Positions 46,179 through 54,862 are shown, numbered from the stretch's first letter. The stretch is 64,000 nucleotides of DNA from Streptomyces lincolnensis (GCF_021173675.1 NZ_JAIHON010000009.1:62001-126000); one strand, 5' to 3'. Notes: generated by a model from the letters alone, not told the origin. A program made the numbers and translations.

Positions 46179-46448
46179 ATGGAGCAGATAACAGTGCGCA
46201 GCAGGGCCAGGGTCCCTGCGATCACTTGCGGGAGCAGCGCGACCAGTTCGCGTCTCGACCGCCATCTTTCGGTGCTGGCGGGACCTGCCGTCCCGCAGCG
46301 GGAGACGGCCGAGGCGACCTCGCTGATGCGTGAGCTGACCACACGTGACACCGCGAAGGACCGCAGTGCCAGGGGGACGCGGGTGAGCCGTGTCTCGCTC
46401 TTCGCACCGCTGCGTCGCCTGCGGCGTTCGCTGTTCGGCGGGCGCTGA
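46179..46448 (+). CDS. 89-residue basic hypothetical protein
   Basis: A small ORF with GGGGAG five bases before ATG 46179. The product starts MEQITVRSRARVP, contains RLDRHLSVLAGPAVPQRETAEATSLMRELTTRD and ends RRLRRSLFGGR. It is strongly basic, with no signal or TM. It resembles small conserved Streptomyces proteins from memory; the function is unknown. It lies 126 bases after the anti-sigma gene. Confidence 0.6.
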   Translation: MEQITVRSRARVPAITCGSSATSSRLDRHLSVLAGPAVPQRETAEATSLMRELTTRDTAKDRSARGTRVSRVSLFAPLRRLRRSLFGGR

Positions 46449-46696
46449 GCGACACCGTCGTACCTCGGGACCTGCCCGAGGGCTCTCGCTCGGGTCGCCA
46501 CACCGTCCCGGCATGTCGCCGCGCTCCCGTCCCCGTCACCCCCACGGCGCGCAGCGGCGCACCGGTGTGGCCCCGGGCGCGGGCGAGACCCCCGTCCCCG
46601 CCCACGCCCCGCCGTCCCCCGTCGTCCGGCACGCTCCCACCCCGCGTGCCCGACAGTGCCGTCATATGCGGAGGCCGACCACCCGGCGGTGGTGCC

Positions 46697-47479
46697 TCAC
46701 CGCTCGCCCCGCGCGTACCGCCGCACCGCCGCCGGCACGAACACCGCCAGCAGGACCGCACACCAGGCCAGTGACCCGGCGATCGGATGCGCCACCGGCC
46801 AGGCCGCGTCCTCCGGCACCGGCGCGTTCCCGAACAGGTCCCGCAGGGCCGCCGTCACCGCGCTGATCGGATTCCACTCGGCGACCGTCCGCAGCCAGCC
46901 CGGCAGCCCCTCGGTGGGGATGTACGCGTTGGACAGCAGCGGCAGCAGGAAGGTCGCGCCGCCCAGCTGGCCCGCCGCCTCCTCGTTGCGGGTGGCCAGG
47001 CCGAGGAAGATCCCGATCCAGGTCATGGTGAACCGGAACAGCAGCAACAGGGCGAAGGCGCCCAGTGCCTCCCCCGCGCCGCCCTCGACCCGCCAGCCCA
47101 CCGCGAGCCCGACCAGCAGGAAGGGCACCGTCCCGGCCGCCGTCACCACCAGGTCCGCGCCCGCCTGCCCCAGCGGCACCGCCGCCCGGCTCATCGGCAG
47201 CGTCCGGAAGCGGTCCATCACACCCCGGTGCGTGTCCTGGGCGGCCTGGAACATCCCGGCCATGATCCCGCCCGAGGCGGTCGCCACGAGCAGGCCGGGC
47301 ACCAGGAACGCCCGGTACTCCTCGCCCGGCATCGCCAGCGCGCTGCCGAAGACGTAGCCGAAGAACAGCAGCATGCTGACCGGCATGGTCTGGGTCAGGA
47401 TCAGCAGCCCCGGGTTGTTCCGCAGCCGCCGCAGCTGGCGGCCCAGCATCGCGGTCCCGTCGTACGCCAGTGTGCTCAT
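46697..47479 (-). CDS. ABC-2 type transporter permease (DrrB-like)
   Basis: A 260-residue permease with six TMs: LLILTQTMPVSMLLFFGYVFG, FLVPGLLVATASGGIMAGM, DLVVTAAGTVPFLLVGLAVGW, FALLLLFRFTMTWIGIFLGLA, the FLLPLLSNAYIPTEGLPGWLRTVAEWNPIS segment, and a C-terminal helix. The NPIS segment is conserved in DrrB-type exporters. It overlaps the ATPase stop by four bases, so the two make one exporter. Drug export is the usual role; the substrate is unknown. Confidence 0.9.
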   Translation of the reverse strand: MSTLAYDGTAMLGRQLRRLRNNPGLLILTQTMPVSMLLFFGYVFGSALAMPGEEYRAFLVPGLLVATASGGIMAGMFQAAQDTHRGVMDRFRTLPMSRAAVPLGQAGADLVVTAAGTVPFLLVGLAVGWRVEGGAGEALGAFALLLLFRFTMTWIGIFLGLATRNEEAAGQLGGATFLLPLLSNAYIPTEGLPGWLRTVAEWNPISAVTAALRDLFGNAPVPEDAAWPVAHPIAGSLAWCAVLLAVFVPAAVRRYARGER

Positions 47480-48429
47480 GCCGCGGTCTCCTTCTGTCCC
47501 AGGTCCTCCGTCAGCCGGAGGAACACGTCGTCGAGGGTCGGTGGGCGCAGGCTCGCGTCCAGCAACGGGACGCCGGCCGCGTCCAGTTCGCGCACCAGGC
47601 GCGGGAGGGTGAGCGTCGTGTCGCGGGTGACCGCGCCGACCGCGTTGCGGTCGTGGTCGAACGAGGGCTGCCCGCCGGTGAATTGATCGAGGACGCCCGC
47701 CGCCCGCACCATCACGTCCGGGTGCGCGACGACGACCTCGACATGCGCCCCGATGAGTCCCTTCAGCTCGGCCGGGGAGCCCGTGTGCGCGACCCGTCCC
47801 CGGTCCACCAGGGCGATGTCGTCGGCGAGTTGGTCGGCCTCCTCCAGGTACTGCGTGGTCAGCAGCACCGTCGTGCCCTCCGCGGTGAGATCGCGCACCG
47901 CGCCCCAGATCAGGTTGCGGCTGGCCGGGTCGAGGCCGGTGGTCGGCTCGTCCAGGAACAGCACCTCGGGGCGGCGGATCAGGCTCGCCGCCAGGTCCAG
48001 GCGGCGGCGCATCCCGCCGGAGTAGGTGGACACGGCCCGGTCGGCGGCCTCGGTCAGACCGAAGCGGTCGAGCAGTTCGCCGGCCCGCTCGGCAGGGCCC
48101 CGCACCCGGTGCAGCCGGGCGAACAGCCGGAGGTTCTGGCGGCCGCTGAGGTCCCCGTCGACCGAGGCGTACTGCCCGGTGACACCGATCCGGGTCCGGA
48201 CCGCCGCGGCCTCGCCGACCAGGTCGTACCCGGCGATCCGGGCCGAGCCCGCGTCGGGCCGCAGCAGCGTGGTGAGCAGTCGGATGGCCGTGGTCTTGCC
48301 GGCCCCGTTCGGACCGAGCACTCCGCAGACCGTGCCCCGCGCCACCGCGAGATCGAGCCCGCGCAGCGCGTGGACGGCGCCGAAGCGCTTCTCCAGACCT
48401 TCACTAAGTACGGCGTACGTAGAAGTCAT
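47476..48429 (-). CDS. ABC transporter ATP-binding protein (DrrA-like)
   Basis: A 317-residue ABC ATPase: Walker A GPNGAGKTT, Q-loop VTGQYASVDGDL, signature YSGGMRRRLDLAASL, Walker B VLFLDEPTTGLDP, and DrrA-type C-terminal extension (LDAAGVPLLDASLRPPTLDDVFLRLT). ATG 48429 is used; an upstream in-frame ATG at 48447 would run into the operator. The first codons (4-9) overlap one of two operators bound by the divergent TetR. Confidence 0.93.
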   Translation of the reverse strand: MTSTYAVLSEGLEKRFGAVHALRGLDLAVARGTVCGVLGPNGAGKTTAIRLLTTLLRPDAGSARIAGYDLVGEAAAVRTRIGVTGQYASVDGDLSGRQNLRLFARLHRVRGPAERAGELLDRFGLTEAADRAVSTYSGGMRRRLDLAASLIRRPEVLFLDEPTTGLDPASRNLIWGAVRDLTAEGTTVLLTTQYLEEADQLADDIALVDRGRVAHTGSPAELKGLIGAHVEVVVAHPDVMVRAAGVLDQFTGGQPSFDHDRNAVGAVTRDTTLTLPRLVRELDAAGVPLLDASLRPPTLDDVFLRLTEDLGQKETAA

Positions 48430-48464
48430 GGGTCGACCATAGCGCACTACGTACGGTGTACGTA
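48405..48464. promoter_or_regulatory. Two TetR operators between the exporter and its regulator
   Basis: Site 1 (48448-48464) is the perfect palindrome TACGTAC-GGT-GTACGTA. Site 2 (48405-48421) reads TAAGTAC-GGC-GTACGTA, one mismatch, and lies inside codons 4-9 of the ATPase gene. Centres are 43 bases apart, about four helical turns. A minus-strand -10-like TATGGT (48438-48443) with TTACGT upstream lies between and within them. TetR binding would block both promoters. Confidence 0.8.
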
Positions 48465-48492
48465 ACTAGGATGGTGGACGAGGTGATGATCG

Positions 48493-49233
48493 ATGGCGGG
48501 CCGAGCGGCCGTACCCGAAGTGATCTGGGCCCGTCCCGAGCGGACGGGCCGCGGGCCCAAACCGGCGTTCACGCGCGCGGACATCGCGGCGGCGGCTGTC
48601 CGGATCGCCGACGCGCAGGGGCTGGACGCGGTGTCGATGCGGCATGTCGCGGCCGAACTGGGCTGCGGCACCATGTCGCTGTACAACTACGTCCCCCGCA
48701 AGGAGGACCTGTACGAGCTGATGGTGGACGCGGCCAGCGGCGAGCACGAGCTGTGGGAACCGACGGGGGACTGGCGGGCCGACATGCTCCACGTCGCCCA
48801 CCAGACCCGCGAGCTGATGCACCGCCATCCGTGGATGCCGCGCCTGATGTCAGGGGTCTACGGCTTCAGCCCCAACGCCCTGCGGTATCTGGAGCACTGC
48901 CTGGCCTGCCTCGATCCGCTGGACGCGCCCTCCGGCACCAAGGTGGAGCTCATCGCGATGCTCAACGGATGCGTGACGGTCTACGTCTCCAACGAGCTGG
49001 CCACGGCCGAGCGCGCGCGGTCGCTGCCCTGGTCGCAGGAGCAGGAGACGGCGGTGCGGATCGCGTACCTGGGAAGCCAGGTGGCCTCCGGCGCCTATCC
49101 GAGGCTCGCCGCGTCCTTCATGGAGGACGCGGGGCCGATCGATCTGGAGGCGGTGTTCCAGCGGATGCTGGGCAGGGTGCTCGACGGCTTCGACCCCGGG
49201 CCGCGCCCCGGGCCGCGCCCCGGGCCGCGTTAG
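48493..49233 (+). CDS. TetR family regulator of the divergent exporter
   Basis: A 246-residue regulator. The N-terminal HTH (RADIAAAAVRIADAQGLDAVSMRHVAAELGCGTMSLYNYVPRKEDLYELM) and a C-terminal TetR_C_1-like ligand domain are present. The extreme C-terminus ends in a repeated PGPRPGPRPGPR from a 12-base tandem repeat (49198-49230). GAGGTG lies upstream of the start. It should repress the DrrAB-like exporter and itself from the double operator. Its stop overlaps that of the convergent type ISP gene. Confidence 0.9.
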   Translation: MAGRAAVPEVIWARPERTGRGPKPAFTRADIAAAAVRIADAQGLDAVSMRHVAAELGCGTMSLYNYVPRKEDLYELMVDAASGEHELWEPTGDWRADMLHVAHQTRELMHRHPWMPRLMSGVYGFSPNALRYLEHCLACLDPLDAPSGTKVELIAMLNGCVTVYVSNELATAERARSLPWSQEQETAVRIAYLGSQVASGAYPRLAASFMEDAGPIDLEAVFQRMLGRVLDGFDPGPRPGPRPGPR

Positions 49234-50387
49234 ATCAGCGCGAGCTGTCCCTCCGGTCCCTCCTCGTGCCCGTCCAGTACCGACGCCGGCCTGCGGGCCG
49301 CGTCCGGTACCGGCAGGACACCCGCCTCGCGCAGCTCCGCCGCCGTGATCGGCGCGGTCACGGCCGGCTCCTCGCGCGGCTCCGCCAGGAGCGCCAGCAC
49401 GGTGATCAGCTCCAGCAGTTCCGACGTCCACCCCTGCGTCCAGCCCGCCGGGCGGATCGCCGCCAGCGTGCCGGGCTCGGCCTCCGCGGTGCGGGCCGTG
49501 AACCACTGCTCCAGCACCCGCACCCCGCCCACCTCGAAGTCCCAGGCCTCGGGCGGCACGGGCGAGACGCGGCCCCCGTCGAGGTGCAGGCTCTCCTCCT
49601 CGCGGTCGTAGTGCAGGGTCAGCGGCCGGGACGGCAGCGGAGCGCGGACGTAGGGACGGCGGCCGCCGGGGAGCCTGGGGCGCTCGCCGTCGCGGCGCAT
49701 CAGCCACAGGGCGCGGCGGCCCGACTCGACGCCCCGCGCCCACAGTTCGGGGTCCTCGGTCAGCGGGACGGCCAGGCCGGGGCGTACCGCCGCCACCGTC
49801 CAGGCGAGCACGTCCAGCGGCTCGGGCGGGTGGCCGAGACGGGTGCCCAGATGCTCCAGCAGGCCGGGCGCGAGGTTGGGCTCCGTGCCGCCGGGGCGGC
49901 GGAAGAGCGGGCGGATCCGGCCCGGCCGGAGCAGCGGCAGCAGGGAGGACGCCAGCAGAAGGGGGCCCGTCGGCTCGGCGGCGGCCGGGATCTCGGTGAC
50001 GAAGACCTGCCGCTCGTCGGCCACCCGCCACAGTTCCGGCCGGGCCGCGTCGATCAGCCGGTGGTCGGGGATCAGCCACTGTTCGTCGAACGGGGCGGCC
50101 AGCACGCGGACGGGCTCCGGGCAGGGGCCCGAGGTGCGGGCCAGCTTCTCCGTGCCGCCGCTCTGCCCCGGCAGCTGCCCGACCGCCGAGCGCAGGGTGC
50201 GCGAACGCGTCGGCTCGAACAGGGCCTCGCGGTCGGGCCCCTCGGCCTTCATCAGCGCGTCCCAGCGGGCCTTCAGGGATGCCGCGTCGGGTCCCGTCGG
50301 CCACCCCCGGCCGAGCCGCGGCGGTGCGACGGACCACGGCATGAGGTCCGCCAGCAGCGGAGCGTCGTCGTGCGTCACGCTGGGCAT
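49230..50387 (-). CDS. Orphan type ISP restriction-modification C-terminal domain protein
   Basis: A 385-residue soluble protein that I recognise as the actinobacterial family annotated type ISP restriction/modification enzyme: MPSVTHDDAPLLADLMPWSVAPPRLGRGWP at the start, FDEQWLIPDHRLIDAARPELWRV in the middle, and YVRAPLPSRPLTLHYDREEESLHLDGGRVSPVPPEAWDFEVGGVRVLEQWF later. In full type ISP enzymes this part follows the nuclease, helicase and methyltransferase domains; here those are all absent. It lies 26 bases after the GntR gene on the same strand. Whether it still binds DNA is unknown. Confidence 0.75.
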   Translation of the reverse strand: MPSVTHDDAPLLADLMPWSVAPPRLGRGWPTGPDAASLKARWDALMKAEGPDREALFEPTRSRTLRSAVGQLPGQSGGTEKLARTSGPCPEPVRVLAAPFDEQWLIPDHRLIDAARPELWRVADERQVFVTEIPAAAEPTGPLLLASSLLPLLRPGRIRPLFRRPGGTEPNLAPGLLEHLGTRLGHPPEPLDVLAWTVAAVRPGLAVPLTEDPELWARGVESGRRALWLMRRDGERPRLPGGRRPYVRAPLPSRPLTLHYDREEESLHLDGGRVSPVPPEAWDFEVGGVRVLEQWFTARTAEAEPGTLAAIRPAGWTQGWTSELLELITVLALLAEPREEPAVTAPITAAELREAGVLPVPDAARRPASVLDGHEEGPEGQLALI

Positions 50388-50413
50388 CGTACGACTTGGT
50401 GCCGACAGCCGGG

Positions 50414-51163
50414 TCAGGTGGCGTCGAGCGTCACCGTGAAGGAGAAGCGGTCGCCCCGGTAGTGGATCACCGCCGCGTCCAGCACGCGGCCCCTCGCGTC
50501 GTACGTCACGCCCGTGTAGTGCAGGATCGGGCTGAGCAGCGGGACTTGGAGCAGCCGGGCCGTCTCCGGATCGGCCAATCGCGCCTCCACCGTGTCCGTG
50601 ATGCGGCTGATGTCCGCGCCCACGGCGTCCCTGAGTACCTTGGTCATCGGCCAGCGCAGCAGGTCGTCGAGGTCGATGCGCGCGGCCAGTTCGGGACGGA
50701 CGTAGTTGCGGGCGTGGTTGGTGGGCTCGCCGGTCTTCTCGTCGCCGCGCAGTCGGTGGTACGTCGCCACCTCGCCGAGATCCGGGAAGTGCTCGGCGAG
50801 TTCGGCCGGCACCGGCCGCGTGCCGTGCTCCAGCAGCTCGGTCGTCATGCCGGACTGCTGGGCCACGATGGCGTCCACCGAGCCGAGCAACCGCACGGGG
50901 GCGCCCCGGCGGGCGTCCGGCTCGATGAAGGTGCCGCGCCTGCGGTGCCGGCTGATCAGGCCCTCGTCCTCCAACTCCTTCAGCGCCTGCCGCATGGTCA
51001 GCACGCTCACCCCGTAGTGCCCAGCGAGCTGCTCCTCGGTGGGCAGCCGCAGCGGGTCCCGGGGGGAGCGGCCCAGTATCGAGGCACGCAGCGACTGCGA
51101 CACCTGGTACCAGAGCGGCAGCTTGCGGTTCAGGACGATCGAGTCCGGAGCGAAGGAGGTCAC
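50414..51163 (-). CDS. GntR/UTRA family transcriptional regulator
   Basis: A 249-residue HutC-subfamily regulator. The winged helix is PLWYQVSQSLRASILGR...LRLPTEEQLAGHYGVSVLTMRQALKELEDEGLISRHRRRGTFI, and the UTRA ligand domain ends YTGVTYDARGRVLDAAVIHYRGDRFSFTVTL. It starts 27 bases after hmgA on the same strand and may sense an aromatic catabolite, an inference. Two palindromes upstream of hmgA are candidate binding sites. Confidence 0.9.
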   Translation of the reverse strand: MTSFAPDSIVLNRKLPLWYQVSQSLRASILGRSPRDPLRLPTEEQLAGHYGVSVLTMRQALKELEDEGLISRHRRRGTFIEPDARRGAPVRLLGSVDAIVAQQSGMTTELLEHGTRPVPAELAEHFPDLGEVATYHRLRGDEKTGEPTNHARNYVRPELAARIDLDDLLRWPMTKVLRDAVGADISRITDTVEARLADPETARLLQVPLLSPILHYTGVTYDARGRVLDAAVIHYRGDRFSFTVTLDAT

Positions 51164-51190
51164 GGGCTATCCGTACCTTTCGCGGTTCGG

Positions 51191-52516
51191 TCAGTGCAAC
51201 GGGCGGAAGTGACGTTCGAGGCCCGACCACACGTCGTCGTAGCCCTGTTGCAGGTGCTCCGCCCGGGCCGCCCCGGGGGTCAGGGTGACCGGCCAGCGCG
51301 TCTCGAACATGAAGGCCAGGCCGTCGTCCACCTTCTGCGGCCGCAGCTCGGCCGCGCTCGCCCGGTCGAAGGTCTCCCGGTCCGGACCGTGCGCCGACAT
51401 CATGTTGTGCAGCGAGCCGCCCCCGGGCACGAATCCCCCCTCACCGGCGGTCTTCGCGTCGTACGCGCCCTCGATCAGGCCCATGTACTCGCTCATCACG
51501 TTCCGGTGGAAGTACGGCGGCCGGAAGGTGTCCTCGCCCACCAGCCAGCGGGGCGCGAAGACGACGAAGTCGACACCGGCCAGCCCCGGGGTGTCGGACG
51601 GAGACGTCAGCACCGTGAAGATCGACGGGTCCGGGTGGTCGTAGGAGATGGTGCCCAGCACATTGAAGCGGCGCAGGTCGTAGCTGTACGGCACATGGTT
51701 GCCGTGCCAGGCGACGACATCGAGCGGGGAGTGGTCGTAGGTGGCCGTCCAGAGAGTGCCGCAGAACTTGTTGACCACCTCCACCGGGCCCTCGGTGTCC
51801 TCGTAGGCGGCGACGGGTGCCAGGAAGTCCCGGGGGTTGGCGAGTCCGTTGGCGCCGATGGGGCCGAGGTCGGGGAGCCGGAAGGGGGCGCCGTAGTTCT
51901 CGCACACATAACCGCGGGCCGAGGCGTCCAGCAGCTCCACACGGAAGCGGACCCCGCGCGGGATCAGGGCGATATGGCCCGGCTCCACATGGAGGAGCCC
52001 GAACTCGGTGCGCAGCAGCAACCCGCCGAGCTCCGGGACGATCAGCAGCTCGCCGTCGGCGTCACTGAAGACCCGCTCCATCGAGGACGTGGCGTGGTAC
52101 AGGTGCACGGCCATGCCGGTGCGCTGGGTCGCGTCGCCGTTGCCGCCGAGCGTCCACAGCCCCGCCAGGAAGTCGGTCCCCGGCGCGGGCTCCGGCAGCG
52201 GGTTCCAGCGCAGGCGGTTCGGGTCGGGCACGGACTCCGTGAAAGGGGCCGTTCGGATCGAGCCGTTCTCCGTGCGGGTGAACGCCGGATGCGCGGCCGA
52301 CGGGCGGATCCGGTACAGCCACGAGCGGCGGTTGTGGGCCCTCGGCTCGGTGAAGGCCGTACCGCTCAGCTGCTCCGCGTACAGCCCGAGCGGGGCGCGC
52401 TGCGGCGAGTTGCGGCCCTCGGGCAGGGCGCCGGGCACCGCCTCGGAGGCGTGCTCGTTGCCGAAACCGGAGAGGTGGGTCAGTCCCTCGGCGGTCTTGC
52501 GCGCTTCCCCGCTCAT
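51191..52516 (-). CDS. hmgA: Homogentisate 1,2-dioxygenase
   Basis: A 441-residue dioxygenase of tyrosine/phenylalanine catabolism; it opens the ring of homogentisate to maleylacetoacetate. The Fe(II) ligands line up with the human enzyme: His and Glu in YFHRNVMSEYMGLI, His in SLHNMMSAHGPD. Other hallmarks are LSGFGNEHASEAVPGALPEGRNSPQ and NYGAPFRLPDLGPIGANGLANPRDF. Length is normal. ATG 52516 follows GGGAG by 5 bases. It is followed by a GntR gene. The maleylacetoacetate isomerase and fumarylacetoacetase genes are not in this window. Confidence 0.96.
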   Translation of the reverse strand: MSGEARKTAEGLTHLSGFGNEHASEAVPGALPEGRNSPQRAPLGLYAEQLSGTAFTEPRAHNRRSWLYRIRPSAAHPAFTRTENGSIRTAPFTESVPDPNRLRWNPLPEPAPGTDFLAGLWTLGGNGDATQRTGMAVHLYHATSSMERVFSDADGELLIVPELGGLLLRTEFGLLHVEPGHIALIPRGVRFRVELLDASARGYVCENYGAPFRLPDLGPIGANGLANPRDFLAPVAAYEDTEGPVEVVNKFCGTLWTATYDHSPLDVVAWHGNHVPYSYDLRRFNVLGTISYDHPDPSIFTVLTSPSDTPGLAGVDFVVFAPRWLVGEDTFRPPYFHRNVMSEYMGLIEGAYDAKTAGEGGFVPGGGSLHNMMSAHGPDRETFDRASAAELRPQKVDDGLAFMFETRWPVTLTPGAARAEHLQQGYDDVWSGLERHFRPLH

Positions 52517-52585
52517 GATCACTCCCTGGATCTCTGATTCCTATGCAACACCGTAGGATTGCGGTTTCTCGGGCGCAAGAGGTCG

Positions 52586-52627
52586 GCAGGACGTCCTCAT
52601 CGAGACGCAGGACGTCCTCATCGAGAA
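52586..52627. promoter_or_regulatory. Duplicated AGGACGTCCT palindromes between hmgA and the lipoprotein gene
   Basis: A 21-base unit (GCAGGACGTCCTCATCGAGA plus one) occurs twice in tandem (52586-52606, 52607-52627). Each carries the palindrome AGGACGTCCT (52588-52597, 52609-52618), so the centres are 21 bases, two helical turns, apart. The site lies 70-111 bases before the hmgA start and 73-114 before the lipoprotein start. It is a strong operator candidate. Confidence 0.65.
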
Positions 52628-52699
52628 CGACCGGAAGGAGACCGGAACCCGACCCCAGGGGGATTCGAGGTGTCGGACCGGTGTTCTACGCTCCCGGGC

Positions 52700-53305
52700 A
52701 TGTCGTGGAGGCGGGGAGTTCTGGCCGTGCTCGCGGTCTGTGTCCTGTTGCTGACCGGATCCGCGGGCTGCGGGTCCAGTGGTGCGCGGGAGCAGGAGGA
52801 CGGGAAGGGCGGATCCTCGCCCTCCCCGGTGGGCGAGCTCCTCGACGACCGGGACAAGCAGGGCCACCGCTACCGCGAGGTCGACGAGAAGGGCGCGCCC
52901 GACGTCGGCATCGAGGTGCAGCCCGCCGCCGGCGGCGCCTGGGACGTACGGCTGACCGTGCGCGACTTCCGCTTCTCGCCCGCCGGTACGCCGGCGCGGG
53001 CCGTGGCCGGGCGGGGCTTCGCCCGCCTCTTCGTGAACGGTCGTCCGGTCGTCCTGCTGCGCACCTCCGAGTACCGCCTCCCGGCCCGCTACGTCCCGCA
53101 CGGCACCCATCACCTCACCGCGCGCCTGTACGCCGACGACTCCACCGTCTGGGCCGTCGACGGCAAGCCCGTCGAGAGCACGGCCGACATCACCGCCTCC
53201 GAACCGGCCCCCGATGCGAGCGGGAGCGGTGCGCTGAGTGCCCCGGCCACCGTCCTGCGTACCGGGGGGCGAGGTTCCCCGGACGACGGCGGAGAGGCAT
53301 CATGA
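52700..53305 (+). CDS. Lipoprotein of unknown function
   Basis: A 201-residue protein with a lipoprotein signal (VLAVCVLLLTGSAGC, lipobox Cys about residue 24), a Ser/Gly/Pro linker and a small beta-rich domain (GIEVQPAAGGAWDVRLTVRDFRFSPAG...GFARLFVNGRPVVLLRTSEYRLPARYVPHGTHHLTARLYADD). It looks like a secreted binding domain of the copper/auracyanin-like fold class, without copper ligands I could verify. A TACGCT lies 7 bases before ATG 52700 with TTCGAG 17 bases further up, so the mRNA may be leaderless. It overlaps the next TetR gene (ATGA). Confidence 0.7.
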   Translation: MSWRRGVLAVLAVCVLLLTGSAGCGSSGAREQEDGKGGSSPSPVGELLDDRDKQGHRYREVDEKGAPDVGIEVQPAAGGAWDVRLTVRDFRFSPAGTPARAVAGRGFARLFVNGRPVVLLRTSEYRLPARYVPHGTHHLTARLYADDSTVWAVDGKPVESTADITASEPAPDASGSGALSAPATVLRTGGRGSPDDGGEAS

Positions 53306-53919
53306 AGCCCGTGCCCCACGTGACATCGCTCCGTCGCGCTCCCGTGCAGCGGCGCAGCGCCGAACGGCTGACCAGGATCCTCGACGCCTGCGCCGACCTG
53401 CTCGACGAGGTCGGCTACGACGCCCTGAGCACCCGGGCCGTCGCCCAGCGCGCCGAGGTGCCCATCGGCTCGGTCTACCGCTTCTTCGGCAACAAGCGCG
53501 CGATGGCCGACGCGCTCGCCGAGCGCAACCTGGAGCGCTACACCGAGCGTGTCACCGACCGCCTCAAGGACGCCGGCGACGGCGGCTGGCGCGTGGCCAT
53601 GGACGCCGTGCTCGACGAGTACCTCGCCATGAAGCGCACCGCCCCCGGTTTCTCCCTCGTCGACTTCGGCAACCAGATCCCGGTCGGCGTCCGCCACGCC
53701 GAACCCAACCACCGTGTCGCCGACCGCCTCACCGACCTGCTCTCCGGCTATCTCGCCCGCACCCCCGACGACGACCTCCGCCGCGTCTTCCTCGTCGCCG
53801 TCGAAACCGCCGACGCCCTGGTCCACCTCGCCTTCCGGGTCGCGCCGGAGGGCGACGAGCGGATCATCGCGGAGACGCGGGAGATGCTGCGGGCCTATCT
53901 GGCGCGGGTGCTGGACTGA
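53302..53919 (+). CDS. TetR family transcriptional regulator
   Basis: A 205-residue regulator. HTH: RSAERLTRILDACADLLDEVGYDALSTRAVAQRAEVPIGSVYRFFGNKRAMADALAERN, followed by a helical ligand domain ending EGDERIIAETREMLRAYLARVLD. GGAGAGG precedes ATG 53302, which lies in the stop codon of the lipoprotein gene, so the two are coupled. Target genes are unknown; a site such as the palindrome at 60352 is possible but not shown. Confidence 0.88.
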   Translation: MKPVPHVTSLRRAPVQRRSAERLTRILDACADLLDEVGYDALSTRAVAQRAEVPIGSVYRFFGNKRAMADALAERNLERYTERVTDRLKDAGDGGWRVAMDAVLDEYLAMKRTAPGFSLVDFGNQIPVGVRHAEPNHRVADRLTDLLSGYLARTPDDDLRRVFLVAVETADALVHLAFRVAPEGDERIIAETREMLRAYLARVLD

Positions 53920-54001
53920 ACCGGCCGATGCGCCAAGGGCCCCACCGCGCCCCGTCGTTGCTAGGGTGATCACACCCTTGGGTCGGGCATGGGGGGACGC
54001 G

Positions 54002-54862
54002 ATGGCTCGGGTGGTCTGCATCCATGGGATCGGCCAACAGTACGCGGGAGAAGCGGAGTTGACCGGCGCCTGGCACACCGCGCTCTCCGACGGCCTGCGC
54101 CGCGCCGCCTCCCCGCTCACCCTCGCCCCCGACGACGTCCACTGCGTCCTCTACGGCGACCTGTTCCGCCCACCCGGCCGCACCCTCGCCTTCGGCGACC
54201 CACCGCTGGACGCCACGGACGTGGGCGAGGGGTTCGAGACGGAGCTGCTGTTCGCGCTGTGGGAGGAGGCGGCCCGTACGGATCCGGGCGTCATGCCGCC
54301 CGACGCGCGCACCCTCGTCCGCACGCCGCGGACGGTGCAGCGGGCGCTCGACGCCCTGGGCCAGTCGCGGTTCTTCGCCTCCCTCGCCCTGCGCGCCCTG
54401 GTCCTCGACCTGAAACAGGTCCGCGCCTACCTGCACGACCCCGCGGTGCACGCCGCCGTGCAGGCACGCGTCGAGGCGGCCGTCACCGACCGCACCGAGG
54501 TCGTCGTCGGTCACTCCCTGGGCAGTGTGGTCGCCTACGAGGCGCTGTGCGCGCATCCCGAGTGGCCGGTGCGGGCCCTGCTCACCGTCGGCTCGCCGCT
54601 CGGCATCCGACGGCTCGTCTTCGACCGGCTGCGGGTCGGCGGGAGCGGCACACCGGGGGACTGGCCGGGCTCCGTCACGACCTGGACCAACCTCGCCGAC
54701 GAGGGGGACGTCGTCGCCCTGGTGAAGGACCTGCGCCCGCTGTTCGGACCGGACATACGGTGCCTGACCGTGCACAACGGCTCCCGGGCGCACGATGCGA
54801 CGCGCTACCTCAACACCGCCGAGGCGGGCCGGGCGATCGCCGATGGCTGCTTTCCCGACTGA
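54002..54862 (+). CDS. Alpha/beta hydrolase (HGIGQQ-type), partner of the caspase-STAND gene
   Basis: A 286-residue hydrolase: an oxyanion/first-strand motif RVVCIHGIGQQYAG at residues 3-16, the nucleophile elbow VVVGHSLGSVVAYEAL, and a C-terminal LTVHNGSRAHDATRYLNT region with the likely His. No signal peptide, so it is cytoplasmic. GGGGGGA lies 5 bases before ATG 54002. A TAGGGT -10-like element is at 53963. It overlaps the 1828-residue caspase-STAND-WD40 gene by 20 bases, strongly implying one functional unit. The substrate is unknown; lipase-like or peptidase-like action is possible. Confidence 0.8.
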   Translation: MARVVCIHGIGQQYAGEAELTGAWHTALSDGLRRAASPLTLAPDDVHCVLYGDLFRPPGRTLAFGDPPLDATDVGEGFETELLFALWEEAARTDPGVMPPDARTLVRTPRTVQRALDALGQSRFFASLALRALVLDLKQVRAYLHDPAVHAAVQARVEAAVTDRTEVVVGHSLGSVVAYEALCAHPEWPVRALLTVGSPLGIRRLVFDRLRVGGSGTPGDWPGSVTTWTNLADEGDVVALVKDLRPLFGPDIRCLTVHNGSRAHDATRYLNTAEAGRAIADGCFPD

